The notes under the pieces are model-generated. The model saw only the letters and a list, made by a program, of their open reading frames with translations, was not told the origin of the DNA and made no database searches. A program made the translations under genes and the position numbers. This document shows, in pieces, positions 31,904-43,239 of a DNA stretch of 64,000 nt (its first letter is position 1; the number at the start of each line of letters is the position of its first letter). Source of the stretch: Locusta migratoria (Eukaryota; Arthropoda; Insecta; Orthoptera; Acrididae); contig CM048744.1 of assembly GCA_026315105.1 (NCBI GenBank), positions 368,851,159 to 368,915,158 of the forward strand, given 5' to 3'.

Positions 31904-31990
31904 CTTATTAAATTTAGTATGACAAGATGGTGGCACATACTCCGAAACCGGTCGTAATCAAATAAAGTAAGTATTTCGCGAACTTGGCGC

Positions 31991-32345
31991 TTTCACTTTT
32001 GAAGGATACCTTCACATTTAGCGAAATGTTTGGGGTGGAGCTTCGTGGCCGCCATGACAGCTCCCCTCGGCAGCTGGTCAGAGAACATACGAGTGCGAGC
32101 GTGCAGTTTGCACGCTGTTGCCTTTCACCTGCGCGCGGCCCGGGGGGAGAGGGCATTGAACAAGGTGGCTGGGCTGGAGACGGCCACGAGCAAAAAGCCG
32201 GGGGGCTACCTACCTAGCTAGCCTCCAAGGCCGCGAGCGCGCTCTGCAGCTGCGTGGGGCAGCCGAGGAGGAGGAGCAAGGGCGCGCTTCTCGCTGCACC
32301 GCCACCCAGCACATTTCTGCCGTCAAATGCGCCACACGCTCTACG
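31991..32345. other. GC/CpG-rich patch
   Basis: From about 32030 to 32330 the sequence is G, C and CpG rich ('ctgcgcgcggcccgggg', 'ggccgcgagcgcgc'). No protein domain is visible in either strand. It may be a regulatory island or an old GC-rich repeat. Confidence 0.35.
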
Positions 32346-32464
32346 TTCATTTAAGCAGCTACCACGTATCTCACTCCAGTAAATTGGGCGTGTCGAGTTT
32401 CTGCAGCAGCTCTGCGCATGCTCACTTTACTGGAATGTGATATCAGGTAGCTGCTTAAACGAAC
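32346..32464. mobile_element. Short fold-back MITE-like element
   Basis: The left arm 'gttcatttaagcagctacc' and 'ctccagtaaa' mirror 'tttactgga' and 'ggtagctgcttaaacgaac' at the right, with a 42-bp centre. Target duplication not clear. Confidence 0.7.
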
Positions 32465-32535
32465 CTTTTTTTATACAAATCATTACCTTTTTGGCACATT
32501 ACACTAAGGAAGAGAGATTCTCAGACAATGCTTTA

Positions 32536-34088
32536 ACACTCAGGACCGTATGTTAGTCCAATGTACGGATCGGTGAAACACATTGGTTCCAGCGTTGGTA
32601 CGGCTCTGTTGCTTGTCGGTAATTTCACCAAACATCAAAGGACTTTGGGCCAATATCGGTACGTCGTCCACACATTGGCACCAAAATTGTTTCATTCTGT
32701 CTTTGTCATCTGCTCGTCTTGAAGCTTTTTTCTTCGTTCCTTCATTCTTTGTCGCCGTTTATTTTAAAGTTTCAAAGGTCTTCGTAACATTTGTGAAAGG
32801 AACCTCAAAAATTCTAAACGGCACTGGAAAATTTAGGCGTGATCAGTGACAACACTGAACTAAATACATAAAAAGGAACAACTACAGAGGAATGTAAATA
32901 TTTGGGAGTGAAAATTACAAATGATGGGAAACAGGAAAAAGAAATTAGATCAAGAATAAATGCAGGAAAGACGACAATTTCTTTGTTGAATAGAATTCTC
33001 TGGGACAAACACATAACTACAGATAACAAAATTAGGATATACAAAACAATAGTTCGGAGCATTATTACATATGGTTCAGAAGTGTGGACAACAAAATGGC
33101 AACTGAAATCAAAATTATTAGCCACAGAAATGGATTTCTGGAGACGTTCATCAAGAAGAGAAAGAATAAGAAATGAAGTAATCAGAGAAAAAATGAAATG
33201 TAAAAATACAATTATTGAATTCATCGAACATAAACATAAAAAATGGTATGGACACGTCAGAAGAATGGGACAAGAAAGGCTTCCAAAATGCATACTCGAC
33301 TGGACACCGAACGGAAGAAGAAAAAAGCGACGACCACCTACCACATGGATGCAGGAAGTTCAGTCAGCAATGAGGAAGAACAACATTCCTGAGGACTTAT
33401 GGGAGGACAGAAGAATGGAGAACAATAATTCGTAACTTAATGTAATATAATATAGGTAATGGAAAAATGTACTTACATTGTAAAACCGGAATAATAACAA
33501 TAATATAAACTTCTCAAACTTTGCCTTTGAATCACTCAGTTACTGAATACAATTTTAAAAATTAACATTACATAATATTGCCTGTCAAGATTCACATGTT
33601 GCTTTGAAAACTTCGAGTATTATCAGTGATATTTACGTGGTTATTTTAAAAAGGAAGCGTAGGCTTTTGAAACTGTCTCCTGTAGCAATAAATCAATGTG
33701 TCAATGCCGGAAGAACTTTAAGAGGTATATATCGGAGTCTTCAATTCTCCAGATATGACTCCTATCAGGCTGTTCACCCCAGATTTATTTCGCCAGGTAT
33801 AGTTTTCCCCCAAAACTTTTTTTTATTATTTATTTTGAGTTCAGTCATTTCTAGAAGCAGATTACATTCTAACAATTGTAACGATCATCATCTTTTACAT
33901 TCTTTCCTTGTTTTGCAATAAAATTTGCACTCAAACCTGCTAATACATTGGCCGTTATCTTTGCGTCAGATATGTTTACGCTGGCTCTCGAAGAATTCAA
34001 CTGAATGTTGGCTCCAATGTGTGTGCGCTATCGCACAAATATTGACCAATGTTGCCGCCAACGCTGGTACCAATGTGTGGATGCGAAG
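32536..34088. mobile_element. PIF/Harbinger-like element, copy 1, with LINE inside
   Basis: Matches the element at 42289-43236 along both flanks: 'ggctctgttgcttgtcgg' and 'cgtcgtccacacattggc' at the left; 'gcgtcagatatgtttacg' and 'accaatgtgtgg' at the right. The right end is followed by TTA. The left terminus is diverged, so its exact edge is uncertain. A truncated LINE (about 32850-33508) is inserted in the middle, where copy 2 has continuous sequence. There is no transposase frame. Confidence 0.65.
32850..33508 (+). pseudogene. LINE RT C-terminal fragment (5'-truncated)
   Basis: An open frame at 32902-33435 (177 codons) encodes the RT thumb and C-terminal region: 'KYLGVKITNDGK' (begins upstream at 32880), 'IYKTIVRSIITYGSEVWT', 'WYGHVRRMGQERLPK' and 'GRRKKRRPPTTWMQEV'. 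These are hallmarks of insect endonuclease/reverse-transcriptase elements. The catalytic FADD motif and endonuclease are upstream and missing, so the piece is inert although it reads cleanly. The 3' end is 'aataataacaataat'. Together with its low damage, this suggests a fairly recent truncated insertion. Confidence 0.8.
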
Positions 34089-34424
34089 TTATTCAGTCGT
34101 GGTTCCAAAAGCTTTACACCGAGCGGTTCCCAAACGCTATAGCTCTAGGGATTACTTTGGAAGAAAAACCTTAGGATCTAAATCACGAAACTCTTCACGC
34201 GGTTTACACTTAAGACCAGCGATTCCTAGCCGCTCAGAAGTTTCACCTTAGAGCGCTGCAGACAAAGACGACCACGTTCCTACGGACTCTCCAAAACTTG
34301 ATCAATTGACGTGGTTACGTAGAGTTTCCCGGCGTATTAATTGTTGATATTCATGTCGTGTTTCCAGTCGGATCGCAATCTTGACAATATTTCTGCGGAC
34401 CACCTGGTTGCCATCTCCCTCCTC
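34089..34424. other. No gene seen
   Basis: Unassigned sequence between the PIF-like element and a SINE fragment. Confidence 0.4.
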
Positions 34425-34522
34425 CCCCTCCCCCCCGAGGGGGGATTCTAACCCCCGACCGTAGTGGCCGTGCAGAACGTGAGTGGCGCGCCGCAGATGG
34501 CTCGGCCACCGCGGTCGGCTCG
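34425..34522 (-). repeat. SINE, family A, head fragment
   Basis: Minus-strand tRNA-like head ('gaccgtagtggccgtgcag', 'ggccaccgcgg') without the body. Confidence 0.8.
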
Positions 34523-34547
34523 CACACAACTCTCGAGGACAGTGAAC

Positions 34548-34548
<1 letters not shown>

Positions 34549-34586
<38 letters not shown>
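34549..34586 (+). repeat. (AC)n microsatellite
   Basis: Nineteen uninterrupted AC units. Confidence 0.95.
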
Positions 34587-34589
<3 letters not shown>

Positions 34590-36639
34590 CACGCGCAGTG
34601 CTTAATACACACTTATCGATGCATTAAGAAATTTTACCTTTGAAATTTGCAGACAATCAGTAACACTGAGTGAGTTAGTGTATTGGCTAACGCTCTCAAC
34701 TTTCATTCAAGAGATCCCGGATCATTTTACCCATTCGCGTATGGATTGTGATCACCCAGAAATCTCACGCAAATGTCGGATTAGTTCCTTAAAGAGACTT
34801 AGTCGTTTCCATGCCCCTATAGTGATAAGGAAACCCGAGCGAAGCCACTTATTCAGTGAGAATAGCTGTGGAAAGTAAAACGTAAATCTTCCTACATTCT
34901 ATATATTAAATGAGCAAATTCAAGCTATCGTGCTTGTAAACTACTGTCTCTGAGAAACTAAGTCAACAATCCAAATTAAAATCAGGTTGTGGCATGTCAC
35001 GCATTTATGTCACAGCACCAGTCAAGGCGAGCTCTGCATACGCCCCAAAAACTCCACAATAGTAGGTAGATCTTTAGACACGTAGGACGCTAGGGCTTGG
35101 AGCGAAGCACACACGTTATCTCATACTATTGGCCATTTCAGAAATGTTATGGCCCGACACCACAGCCGACTACATGCTGCTCCATCACATGGTGCGCTGT
35201 CTGTCGATACGACCAATATCGCTTAAAACTTTCTCTCACTGGATGCAGTACACAATCCTGTAGAATATGTTCGTGTCTTTCCGAAATTAGCGTTGTATAA
35301 AATGCCATTAAAAACCAAACCGTAACAGCGCTTCATTCGTATTTCACTGTTTTAATTTATACACTTCAGGTTTTCGCAAAACCAATTGAAATGCAGCGTT
35401 ATTCAAGACTCCAAATCAGTCACACACTTCTGGCGTCGCTCTTTACAGCACTTCTGGTAGCAGGGAGTACAGAAGTCTGTGGCTTATGAGAAGTTGCTTG
35501 ACCATTGTCCCCATTCAATTCTGCTAACCAAACTGCTGGCAATAGTTGGACATCATGAGTGGTTTAAGAATATTTTCTACGTATTCTGCAAATCCAGATG
35601 TTCCCTATTGCAGTTCATGAAGTGCACAGACATTTGGTTATGAATTATTATTTTCACTCCACATACGTGGCAGTAAAGGTCGACTTCGGCATCTTGAGAG
35701 CGTTGCTGTTGATCTGTTGCTTAGATGTTATCCAGTAAAAATCCAAGATTCTTTTGATCAGATGTGTATGTCAAAATGAAAAGTTGTATGGGTTACTGGA
35801 AATGAAATGTCTAGAAGCAATTTTATCCAATAAGAAACTTTTGTAATCAGAATTACCAGAAGCTGCTAAATGATGTCCATACGCTGCCATATGAGACAGC
35901 ATTAAAGTTAAAGAAACTTCTTTTTAAGTTAAAGAGTTCCTTAAAACTAGGTTGAGATACGTCTGCAGATTTTTATATAACATACCCGTGGCTGACAGGT
36001 ATATTGTAAACTTTATAATTACACGACAGTCAAGTCTTTCAACATGTCAGCGTTTCACAAGATTGCGTATTGCTGGTGATCGATGCGCTACTGTTCGCAA
36101 TGCAGTCTTGTCTCCTTGTCATAGGTTGCAATGTCGGCTACAGCCGAGCAACTACGTTTCTGCCGCTGATATGTCCTGTTCCCAGATACTCGGCTGAACT
36201 TTGTCGCTCGGTAACATTTTACGGTTAAGACCAGCCTCTCGATGCTGTTCAGTGGCAGTGGCTGAATCGATACCAAGCGAAATATATTGCGAGGCAATAA
36301 TCGCATTTCATTGCTGTCAAGAACTGGCGAACGACAGTGTCTTCGACGTGAATGTCTTAAGAAGAGCAGAAGCAACATACTATACTGAGTTAACGATAGC
36401 TGAAATGTGTGTAGTTGGGTTGGAAATCATTTCACGACATCTTAGACATTTTTGCTGCAAATTCGGACTGCTCATGACAGTGATTTTCGGCTTAGGCTTC
36501 GACTGCTTGTGACAAATTGCGAAGTGGCTTTTAGTCGATCTCACTGGTTACGTCGGCCACGCCACATGACTGCCTTATACAATGGGAATTTATTAAGGTA
36601 CCTGTGCTCACTCCACATTAAGATCTGTGTGGTCTAAAA
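34587..36639. other. No gene seen over 2 kb
   Basis: No recognisable coding frame, TIR pair or SINE. Open frames near 35952-36512 exist on both strands without domains. This is one of the longer unassigned stretches and may be unique sequence. Confidence 0.4.
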
Positions 36640-37200
36640 CAGCTGCTCACATTGCCTCCGAAATCGTTTATAAGGAACAGTAGGGGCCCTATAACACTTC
36701 CCTGTAGAACGCCAGATATAACTTATGTTTTACACGATGACTCTCCGTCTATTACAACGTCCTGTGTTCTTTCTAACAGGAAATCACGAATCCAATCGCA
36801 CAACTGTGGCGACATTCCATAAACACGCAATTTGATTCGAAGACGCTTGTGAGGTACGAAGTCAAAAGCCATCCGGAAATCTATTTGAGATTCCTTTTCG
36901 ATAGCACGCCTCATGAGTTTCACAAGAACGATACTTTCAGAATCCATGTTGGCTATAGGTCAATAGGTCGTTCTCTTGAAGGAAAGTATATGTTCTACAA
37001 TCCTGCTGCAAACCGACGTCAGTGATCTGAAATTTTGCTGATCAGTCCTATTGCCTTTGAGTATCTGACGGGATCGACTGTTTCCTGAGTTGTAACAAAA
37101 TAAAAGATTTGAGATAGTGGTGAGACCTTCGCAGTTGTCGGTTAACGAATGGGCGCTGCACTGTCGGATGTTCATCACTGCAGTTTTCTCACATTGTCGT
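36640..37200 (-). pseudogene. Locust CR1/Jockey-type LINE, RT palm fragment
   Basis: On the minus strand the segment reads 'QIDFRMAFDFVPHKRLRIK' (motif A, the usual K of KAF replaced by M), 'YGMSPQLCDWIRDFLLERTQ', 'DVVIDGESSCKT', then a stop, then 'VLQGSVIGPLLFLI' (motif B). It is homologous to 10340-10867. The FADD motif and both ends are missing. Stops and indels show it is dead. Confidence 0.8.
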
Positions 37201-37309
37201 AAACTACCGGTACTTAGCTGCTAATACTGGATTGAAGAGTCAGCTTTGGAGTTTAATCTCTATGAGCCTTTGCATTAAGCTACTGTGAAAATTGTCATCA
37301 GCTCGCATC

Positions 37310-38254
37310 TGTAATCCATTCAACGTAACTTGAATCTACATATCAAACAAAAGGTGTGGGAAGTGTTTAAGAAAACCGACATACAAGATAGCATAGTCTA
37401 TAGGATAAAGAACTTTTATGGAAATGCTTACAGTAAACTGAAAAAACACCATTGGGAATGACCGAAACCTTCAGTATAAAATCTGGGCTAATGCAGAGTG
37501 GGTTCTGTCTCCTCTTTATCACTGTAATGAACGAGATTCAAAGAAAAGTACACCAAAGCATCGAAGGTGAATCATTAAAATCCACCTTGTTCGCTGACGA
37601 CTTATGTCTATGGGGCGATTCTAGAGAAGAGCTCCAAACAACTAAATACATGGGCAGAAGCTGCTAAAGAATATGGTCATCTTCAGCTAAGAAAAAAGAG
37701 GTTATGGTCATGAAAAGATCTGGACAACCTATGGGCCACACGCAACTGGAAGGGAAACTACGGATGACTCATCAATTTAAGTACCGGTACCTTGGTAGTG
37801 TTATCACCAATAATAGATGAAGAAATCACACACAGAATTCAAACGGCTACCAAGTTATACAGAATAGTCAAAGATCTAATATGGAAAAAAAACCCACAAA
37901 AATGCAAGAATATATGAAACATATTACATACCTATTTTGACACATGGTTGCGAATCACGGTCCATGTGAAAGAAGGATGGCAGCAGATTCCAAGCAGCGG
38001 AAAAGATTCTTTCGTAGTATGGCCGGAAAGACACGTACAGATAAATTTCGGAACGTGGAAATCCGTAACCAGACTCAAGTCATAAACCCACAGTACCTAA
38101 TAACTACACAGCGGCTGAGATGGCATGGGATGGGCATATGCGTCGTATGGATGGAAACAGACCACCAAGAAAAAGTTAGGAGCTAAACCTCAGAGACAAA
38201 AGACCTAGAGGGCGGTCACGACTGAAGTACAAAGACATGCTGAAGTCGGATATA
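37310..38254 (+). pseudogene. LINE RT pseudogene, interrupted at its 3' end
   Basis: Pieces in three frames give 'FADDLCLWGDSREELQ' (catalytic motif C, about 37590), 'LNTWAEAAKEYG', 'KYLGSVITNN'-type (split), 'IYETYYIPILTHGCES', 'RLRWHGHMRRMDGNRPPRK'-type and 'GRSRLKYKDMLKSDI'. This is the RT palm, thumb and C-terminus of an RTE-like element. A DNA transposon at 38255-39519 interrupts it, and a short continuation ('YTVAYIEDEKFKYRDW') follows at 39535-39585. Many frameshifts are present. Confidence 0.75.
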
Positions 38255-39519
38255 CAGGGTGGTCGGACATTCCAAATATAACCTACGACTTTTAGAGGGA
38301 AGTGAGTAAATAACATTTTGAATAGGAACCCATGTCCGGAAACGTATCGTTTCTTTTCCAGGACGGCTTCAATTCAGATGATTACCTCATCCACTCCTAC
38401 TTGAGGAATGTAATTAGGCGTGTCCCAGTACAATTGTTGCAATCAATTTGAAAAGAATACTCAATCATTCGATTATTACTTACGCATTTTCATTTCTATT
38501 TACACCTCATGGTTTACATCTACAATATTCATAGAATATATGACATCAACTGCGATTGGGCAATATGCCGGTGACGGGCAATGATCCTATCGTTAGTGGG
38601 GAGGGGTGGGCAAGTTTGAAGTCCTTACTCTTACGGGAATTAGCTCATAACTACGAGTTTGAGTACTGTGGGCAGGGTGAAGCTGGGAATTTGTATCTGA
38701 CGGGAGGCGTGCTTAGGTAGTCCTTGCAGGTGCGGTGATCAATGTCTCCAGTGGTGTAGGGGTCAGCGCAACTGCCTAGAAAGCAGGAGACCCGGGTTCG
38801 AATCCTGGCTGGGTACACATTTTCAGCTTTGCCCAATCGCAGTTGATGTCATATATTCTATGAATATTAAAGAATAACAACTGTAGGATCATAAGTGACG
38901 TCTGTTCTTTCGGAACAGACGCCACATATATGTTTACATCTACGGCACCAGCGGCAACGTTCTGATGCATTACAACAGCGGCTCGATGTGGCGACCACCA
39001 ACGTCGTTACACACATTGTACCTTCGAAGCATGTTCTGGTACACTCTCTCCATCCCACCTGGTGTCTCCTCAGTGTCTTGGCAGCGGCCAGAGCACGTGC
39101 CAGCAGATCATCTCTCTACAGGTGTCTCACAAATTAGGCTCTTCATACGACCCCACAAGCGGTTAAATCCGGCGATCGTGGCGGCCATGCGATTGGACCA
39201 CCATGGACTATGCACCTTTCACCAATTGTCTGTTGAGATGTCTCCAGACAGCCAGTGAAAAGTGAGGTGGTGCACTACCACGCTGAAGGCACATTTCCTG
39301 ACGAACACATCTTTCAAGAACGGGTCCAATACGTGTCGTAGGAAGACTAAGTTGCATACCAGGACAGGGGACAGACGTTTCTCTGTCCCTAAGCAGACGT
39401 TGACGAATTACTCATCTGAATTGAAACTGTCGTGGAACGGATACGATACATTTTCGGACATGTACTCACTACCCTCTAAAATTCATAGAAGTTTGTAACG
39501 GGAATTTCCGACCACCCTG
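38255..39519 (-). mobile_element. Tc1/mariner-type DNA transposon, decayed, with nested SINE
   Basis: Ends CAGGGTGGTCGGACATTCC (left) and GGAATTTCCGACCACCCTG (right) form inverted repeats that continue imperfectly for about 80 bp ('ttttagaggg' and 'gtatcgt' recur). TA precedes the left end; the right-hand TA is lost. The interior on the minus strand encodes a DDE transposase C-terminus: 'WGRMKSLICETPVERDDLL', 'ARALAAAKTLRRHQVGWRE'. The N-terminal catalytic domain is largely missing. A tRNA-like composite at 38524-38868 sits between the transposase end and the left TIR. Confidence 0.78.
38524..38868 (+). repeat. Family D tRNA-like element with perfect 40-bp inverted repeats
   Basis: The first 40 bases (38524-38563) and last 40 bases (38829-38868) are exact reverse complements. 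The tRNA-like block lies near the right end: 'ggtcagcgcaactgcc', B-box GGTTCGAATCC, 'gggtacacattttcag'. The longer insertion may extend to 38933, because 'tttacatctac' is repeated at 38513-38523 and 38934-38944 and a small hairpin, 'gtctgttctttcggaacagac' minus its last base, lies between. Confidence 0.8.
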
Positions 39520-39589
39520 CCAAACAGGGGATACACTGTGGCGTATATCGAAGACGAGAAATTTAAGTACCGGGACTGGTGAAGAAGCC

Positions 39590-40027
39590 CCATTCATAGG
39601 ACTATCGAATAAGATGGAATGGCGTGGGATATGATGACCAGTACATCGCGGTCCGTGGTGTTTGGCTGGGACGGGTCACCTTGACGGTCCCGCAGCGTAG
39701 GTCACGGTTTCGGCGAGAAGCACGCGGCTGCGGCAGACACAGAGCATGCCATTGGGACGCGCCTACGGGCTGAAGACGGCCGGCGTGTTCTCGCATACTA
39801 AACGCCCGCTTTTGTCATTCCGCAGATGCCTGCCTCGACAACACCTCCTCTGGCATGCTTTCAGGATTCCGTCAGAACTATTAACTTCTCGCCGCAGCGG
39901 TTAGCGTCGCAGGGAGGGTTTTCACTGCATTTCCATTACATGCTTGAGCGTTACTGCCTTGCTAATCCATCTGCCTCCAGTTTATAATTGTCAACGGTAA
40001 AGCATTGCTTAACGCCTGATGGAGACA
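39590..40027. other. No gene seen; moderately GC-rich
   Basis: 39640-39790 is GC-rich with frames on both strands but no domain. Confidence 0.35.
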
Positions 40028-40165
40028 CGTTTTACATCTACACGGGGTACCGTGTAAATCGCAGTTAAGTGCCTGGTAGAAGGTTAAGGAAACCGCCTTC
40101 ATACTATTTCTTTCGCTTTCATCCTGGAGTAGCACGTGAGGAGAAAGAACAGCGCCACCAGTCTC
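40028..40165 (-). repeat. LINE 3' end fragment (locust CR1-type)
   Basis: Starts 'acatctacacgg' and continues 'agtgcctggtagaagg', the non-coding 3' end of the same LINE family as 9407-11115. Confidence 0.6.
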
Positions 40166-40843
40166 ACCCTCCCCAAGCCAATCTACGTCCTTCCACCTGC
40201 TACTTCAGTCTAATAGTCGGCAATTTCCAAGAATGCTTGCTATCTAAGTATCTCAGCCTGAAACGCTATATACATCGAACGTGCCACTCTAAATCGATTA
40301 CGCGGGCATTGGCGTGCGACATGATAAAATATGAATGTTTACAAACTATCTTGTGTGTGCGTGTGCGTGTTTGTAGGTGGTGTAATTATGTGGTGGCTGA
40401 GATGAAGGCGATTGTTTGTTTACAAGCACAACATAGATCACGATGTTGTGTTTAAAAAGTAATCTGAAGCTTCACTCTTAGTGAGGTATAGGCATATTGT
40501 TTTTTGTCTCAACTGAGTGCCGAAGGGGACGAATCTTTGGGTTGAGACCTGTGGTTTACGAGGATAACCACAGATTATTATCTGAGTCACTGACAGTTTT
40601 TCATAAGTTGCGCGTGAATAGGGGCGTAATCGATTTAGAGTTACAAGTTAGATACCCATTCAGGCCAAGATGCTATTGCAAGCATTGTTGGAAGTTACCT
40701 AGAAGCCTTCTTTCGCAGGGACAGAGATCCATGTGTTATAGCCGTTATCGATGTTTATCGATCGGAAAGGCATGAACTATCCGTGTAAGTCGCTTGGTTG
40801 TCATCAGACGTACAATAATTACGTGGTATCGATTCTCATTCAG
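40166..40843. other. No gene seen
   Basis: Contains a segment at about 40490-40590 ('gtgccgaaggggacgaatc', 'tttacgaggataa') that resembles 43755-43855; the shared repeat is unclassified. Confidence 0.35.
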
Positions 40844-40853
40844 ATGTCAGATC

Positions 40854-41047
40854 AAAAAATGTAAATCTATCGGACCAAACTGCGGGGGCATCAGTCCGTT
40901 GCTTACAAACTACTTACACTAAGGTAAACTAACATAAGGACAACAAACACACACTTATCCACCAGGGAGAACTCAAACCTCCGACGGAGAGCAACTGTGT
41001 GCTCCGCAGCGAGGCGCCTTAGACCGCTCGGCTACTCCACCGCGGCT
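40854..41047 (-). repeat. SINE, family B, with TSD
   Basis: Near-complete copy with a short unexpanded CA tract. Duplication 'atgtcagatc' at 40844-40853 and 'atgtcggatc' at 41048-41057 (one mismatch). Confidence 0.88.
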
Positions 41048-41057
41048 ATGTCGGATC

Positions 41058-41389
41058 CACTCATTCAGTGCAGGACTATTGATCTTCACATTTCTGCTGG
41101 AGTAAGAATTCCCGGAAAGGACACTACATGTTTTACACCAATATAGTTCTCGGTTTCTAATTCCTCGTAATAGCGCCACATCGAAAAAGCTGACATCAGA
41201 CGCACATATGTTGTATGCTTAGATCAAAATAAGGCGACCGCCATCTGTTTACCACAGCTACAACCCATCAGGGTATGGGTTGTAAAGCCTGTCCTGTACA
41301 ATGTTGTCATATCTACCTCAGCTGTCAACGACAAATACTATCTGTGACGCAAATACCGGTACTGAACAAGATGTTGCAGTGGAAAAAAT
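41058..41389. other. No gene seen
   Basis: Unassigned sequence between SINEs. Confidence 0.4.
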
Positions 41390-41510
41390 TGTTTAATGTT
41401 TGTATATCTTTGGGACTTAAATACTGTGGTTAACACACCTGGTAGAGGGAGATCAAACGCGCGCTCCCCAGACGGCGCCTTAGAGCGCTCGGGCATTCCA
41501 CTGCGGCCAG
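41390..41510 (-). repeat. tRNA-derived SINE, internally deleted
   Basis: 'aatgtttgtatatctttggg' at the left and the head 'cgccttagagcgctcgggc' at the right, with most of the body deleted. Confidence 0.7.
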
Positions 41511-41514
41511 TCGC

Positions 41515-41712
41515 AAACACACTGTACTCTCATTCAGCAGGTCGGCGGTTCAAATCCACCTCCCGCCATCCAGATTTAGGTTCTGTGTTTTCCCTAAATC
41601 ACTCAAGGCAAATGCCGGGATGGTTCCTTTCAAAGGGACGGCAGATTTCCTTCCACAAAAATCCGAGCATGAGCTGCAATAACTATGCTGTCGGCGGGAC
41701 GTAAAACCCTAA
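41515..41712 (+). repeat. tRNA-derived SINE, family E
   Basis: B-box GGTTCAAATCC, then 'gccatccagatttagg', 'aaatgccgggatgg' and the end 'gtcggcgggacgtaaaacc'. Same family as at 47712 and 50996. Confidence 0.8.
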
Positions 41713-42285
41713 TGTTGTAATTTGTTGTTATATCTGCAGTATTATTTTCCGGAATGTCGAAAGATGGCTGTGAAATTACATAGAAAGTGATAGATAAGTC
41801 TATTATCATACAAAAAAAAAAAAAAAAGTTCTCAATACAGCACTTCGAATGCGAAACATATGGACTTGCTCGAGAAAGAACGAAAACTTGTTGGATAACT
41901 AATGGAACAGTGATAAAATAATCAAGATTCATGGGAAACAATGTTCGCCAAACAGCGCAAAATGCATACCTAGACCATTTAATTGTGCAATATTGGGCTT
42001 GAAAAATCGGCAACGTAAATTTTTAATGGGTAGATCTATATTTCCTAAAACATTGTTATCTGGGAAATCCTGGCCACTACAGCCGTGCTCTCATGTATGC
42101 CATGGGAAGTTTATACAGCAGGTTTACTTTAATTGTGATCATCTGCTATGTGTGTCCATATCGGTTCTATTATTCCCCCTCCCCCAATAAAGCAATCTTC
42201 TGTAGGAAATATTGAGAGAACATCTGTGTAGAGTAGTCCTCGTCAATTTCTGCCCGCGCGTAAGGCTCAATACTGTCAAATAGGC
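41713..42285. other. No gene seen
   Basis: AT-rich unassigned sequence with an A15 run near 41812. Confidence 0.4.
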
Positions 42286-42288
42286 TAA

Positions 42289-43236
42289 GGCCGGATCCAC
42301 ACATTGGAACCAACGTTGGCGCCAACAGTGTTGGTCCAATGTGTGGATCGGTGAAATAGCGTTGGAACCAACGTTGGCGCCAACGTTGGTACGGCTCCGT
42401 TGCTTGTCGGTATTTCGACCAAACATCAAAGGACGTTGGGCGAATATGGATACGTCGTACACACATTGGCGCCAACGTTTCATTCTGTCTTTGTAGTCTG
42501 CTCATCTCGAAACTTTTTCTTCCTGCGTTCGTTCTTCGTCGCCGTTTTAAAGTGTCGATATCTCTTTGTAAATACTAGAACTGTATCAGAAAGTGATTCA
42601 TTTGAAAAAAAAAAACGCAATGCCACATCAAAACGTAGGCGCGAACTGTGAAATTAAAAACTTTTTAGACTTTCGACACACTCCGTTACGGAATTTAATT
42701 TTTAAAATTACTTACTTAATATTACCTGTCAAGTTTTAAATATTGTTTTCCAAACTTCAAGCACTACCACTGATATCAATTACTAGTTATTTTAAAAGGA
42801 AAGTGTAGGCTTCTAAAACTGTCTCCTTTAGCAAGAAATCGAAGCGTAATACCAAAAGAATAGCATCCTTCCAAAACATCTTTCTTTTTTATTTTAATTT
42901 CAAGCATTTAAAGTAGCAGGTCTAAGTTTTAATAATGTGTATCTTAATTGTAGCATATTTTAAAAATAAATTATTTCGTATCGTAATTAATGTTCGGTAG
43001 GAAGTGATACAACAACCCATCATCTTTTACGTATGTTTCCCATTTTGGTTTACAGTGACAAAATGTAATTATTCACACTCGAAAGCGTTAACGCATTTGC
43101 CGCGATTTGTGCGTCAGATATGTTTACGTTGGCTCTCTACGGATTCAACTGAATGTTGGCTCCAATGTGTGGACGCTGCCACAAAAATATTGGCCAATGT
43201 TGGCGACAACGTTGGTACCAATGTGTGGACGCGGGG
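42289..43236. mobile_element. PIF/Harbinger-like element, copy 2, with TAA TSD
   Basis: The left end GGCCGGATCCACACATTGG and the reverse complement of the right end CCCCGCGTCCACACATTGG agree over the inner 12 bases and continue 'accaacgttgg'. TAA flanks both sides (42286-42288 and 43237-43239), as for PIF/Harbinger elements that duplicate TWA. The left end repeats the near-palindromic block 'ccaacgttggcgccaac' three times. At 948 bp with no transposase frame, it is non-autonomous. Superfamily is inferred from the 3-bp duplication only. Confidence 0.7.
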
Positions 43237-43239
43237 TAA

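Larger units (their letters stand above)
31138..31990. mobile_element. Fold-back element, split by a nested SINE pair
   Basis: The left arm (31138-31320) and right arm (31345-31438 continued at 31918-31990) are inverted copies. 'gccaagatcgcgaaat' and 'gaccggttt' at the left mirror 'aaaccggtcg' and 'atttcgcgaacttggc' at the right; 'tttaataagttgg' mirrors 'ccaacttattaaa'. The right arm is broken at 31438 by a family C SINE flanked by 'cttattaaatgtag' and 'cttattaaatttag'. It has no coding content. Confidence 0.78.

Noticed and set aside
34302..34592. Frames with alternating Val-Cys runs
   Set aside because: Translations of a (AC/GT)n microsatellite; the same holds for 6787-6978 and 47376-47561.
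42139..42505. Minus-strand frames with repeated 'NVGANVGSN'-like residues
   Set aside because: They translate the repeated 'ccaacgttggcgccaac' blocks at the end of the PIF-like element.
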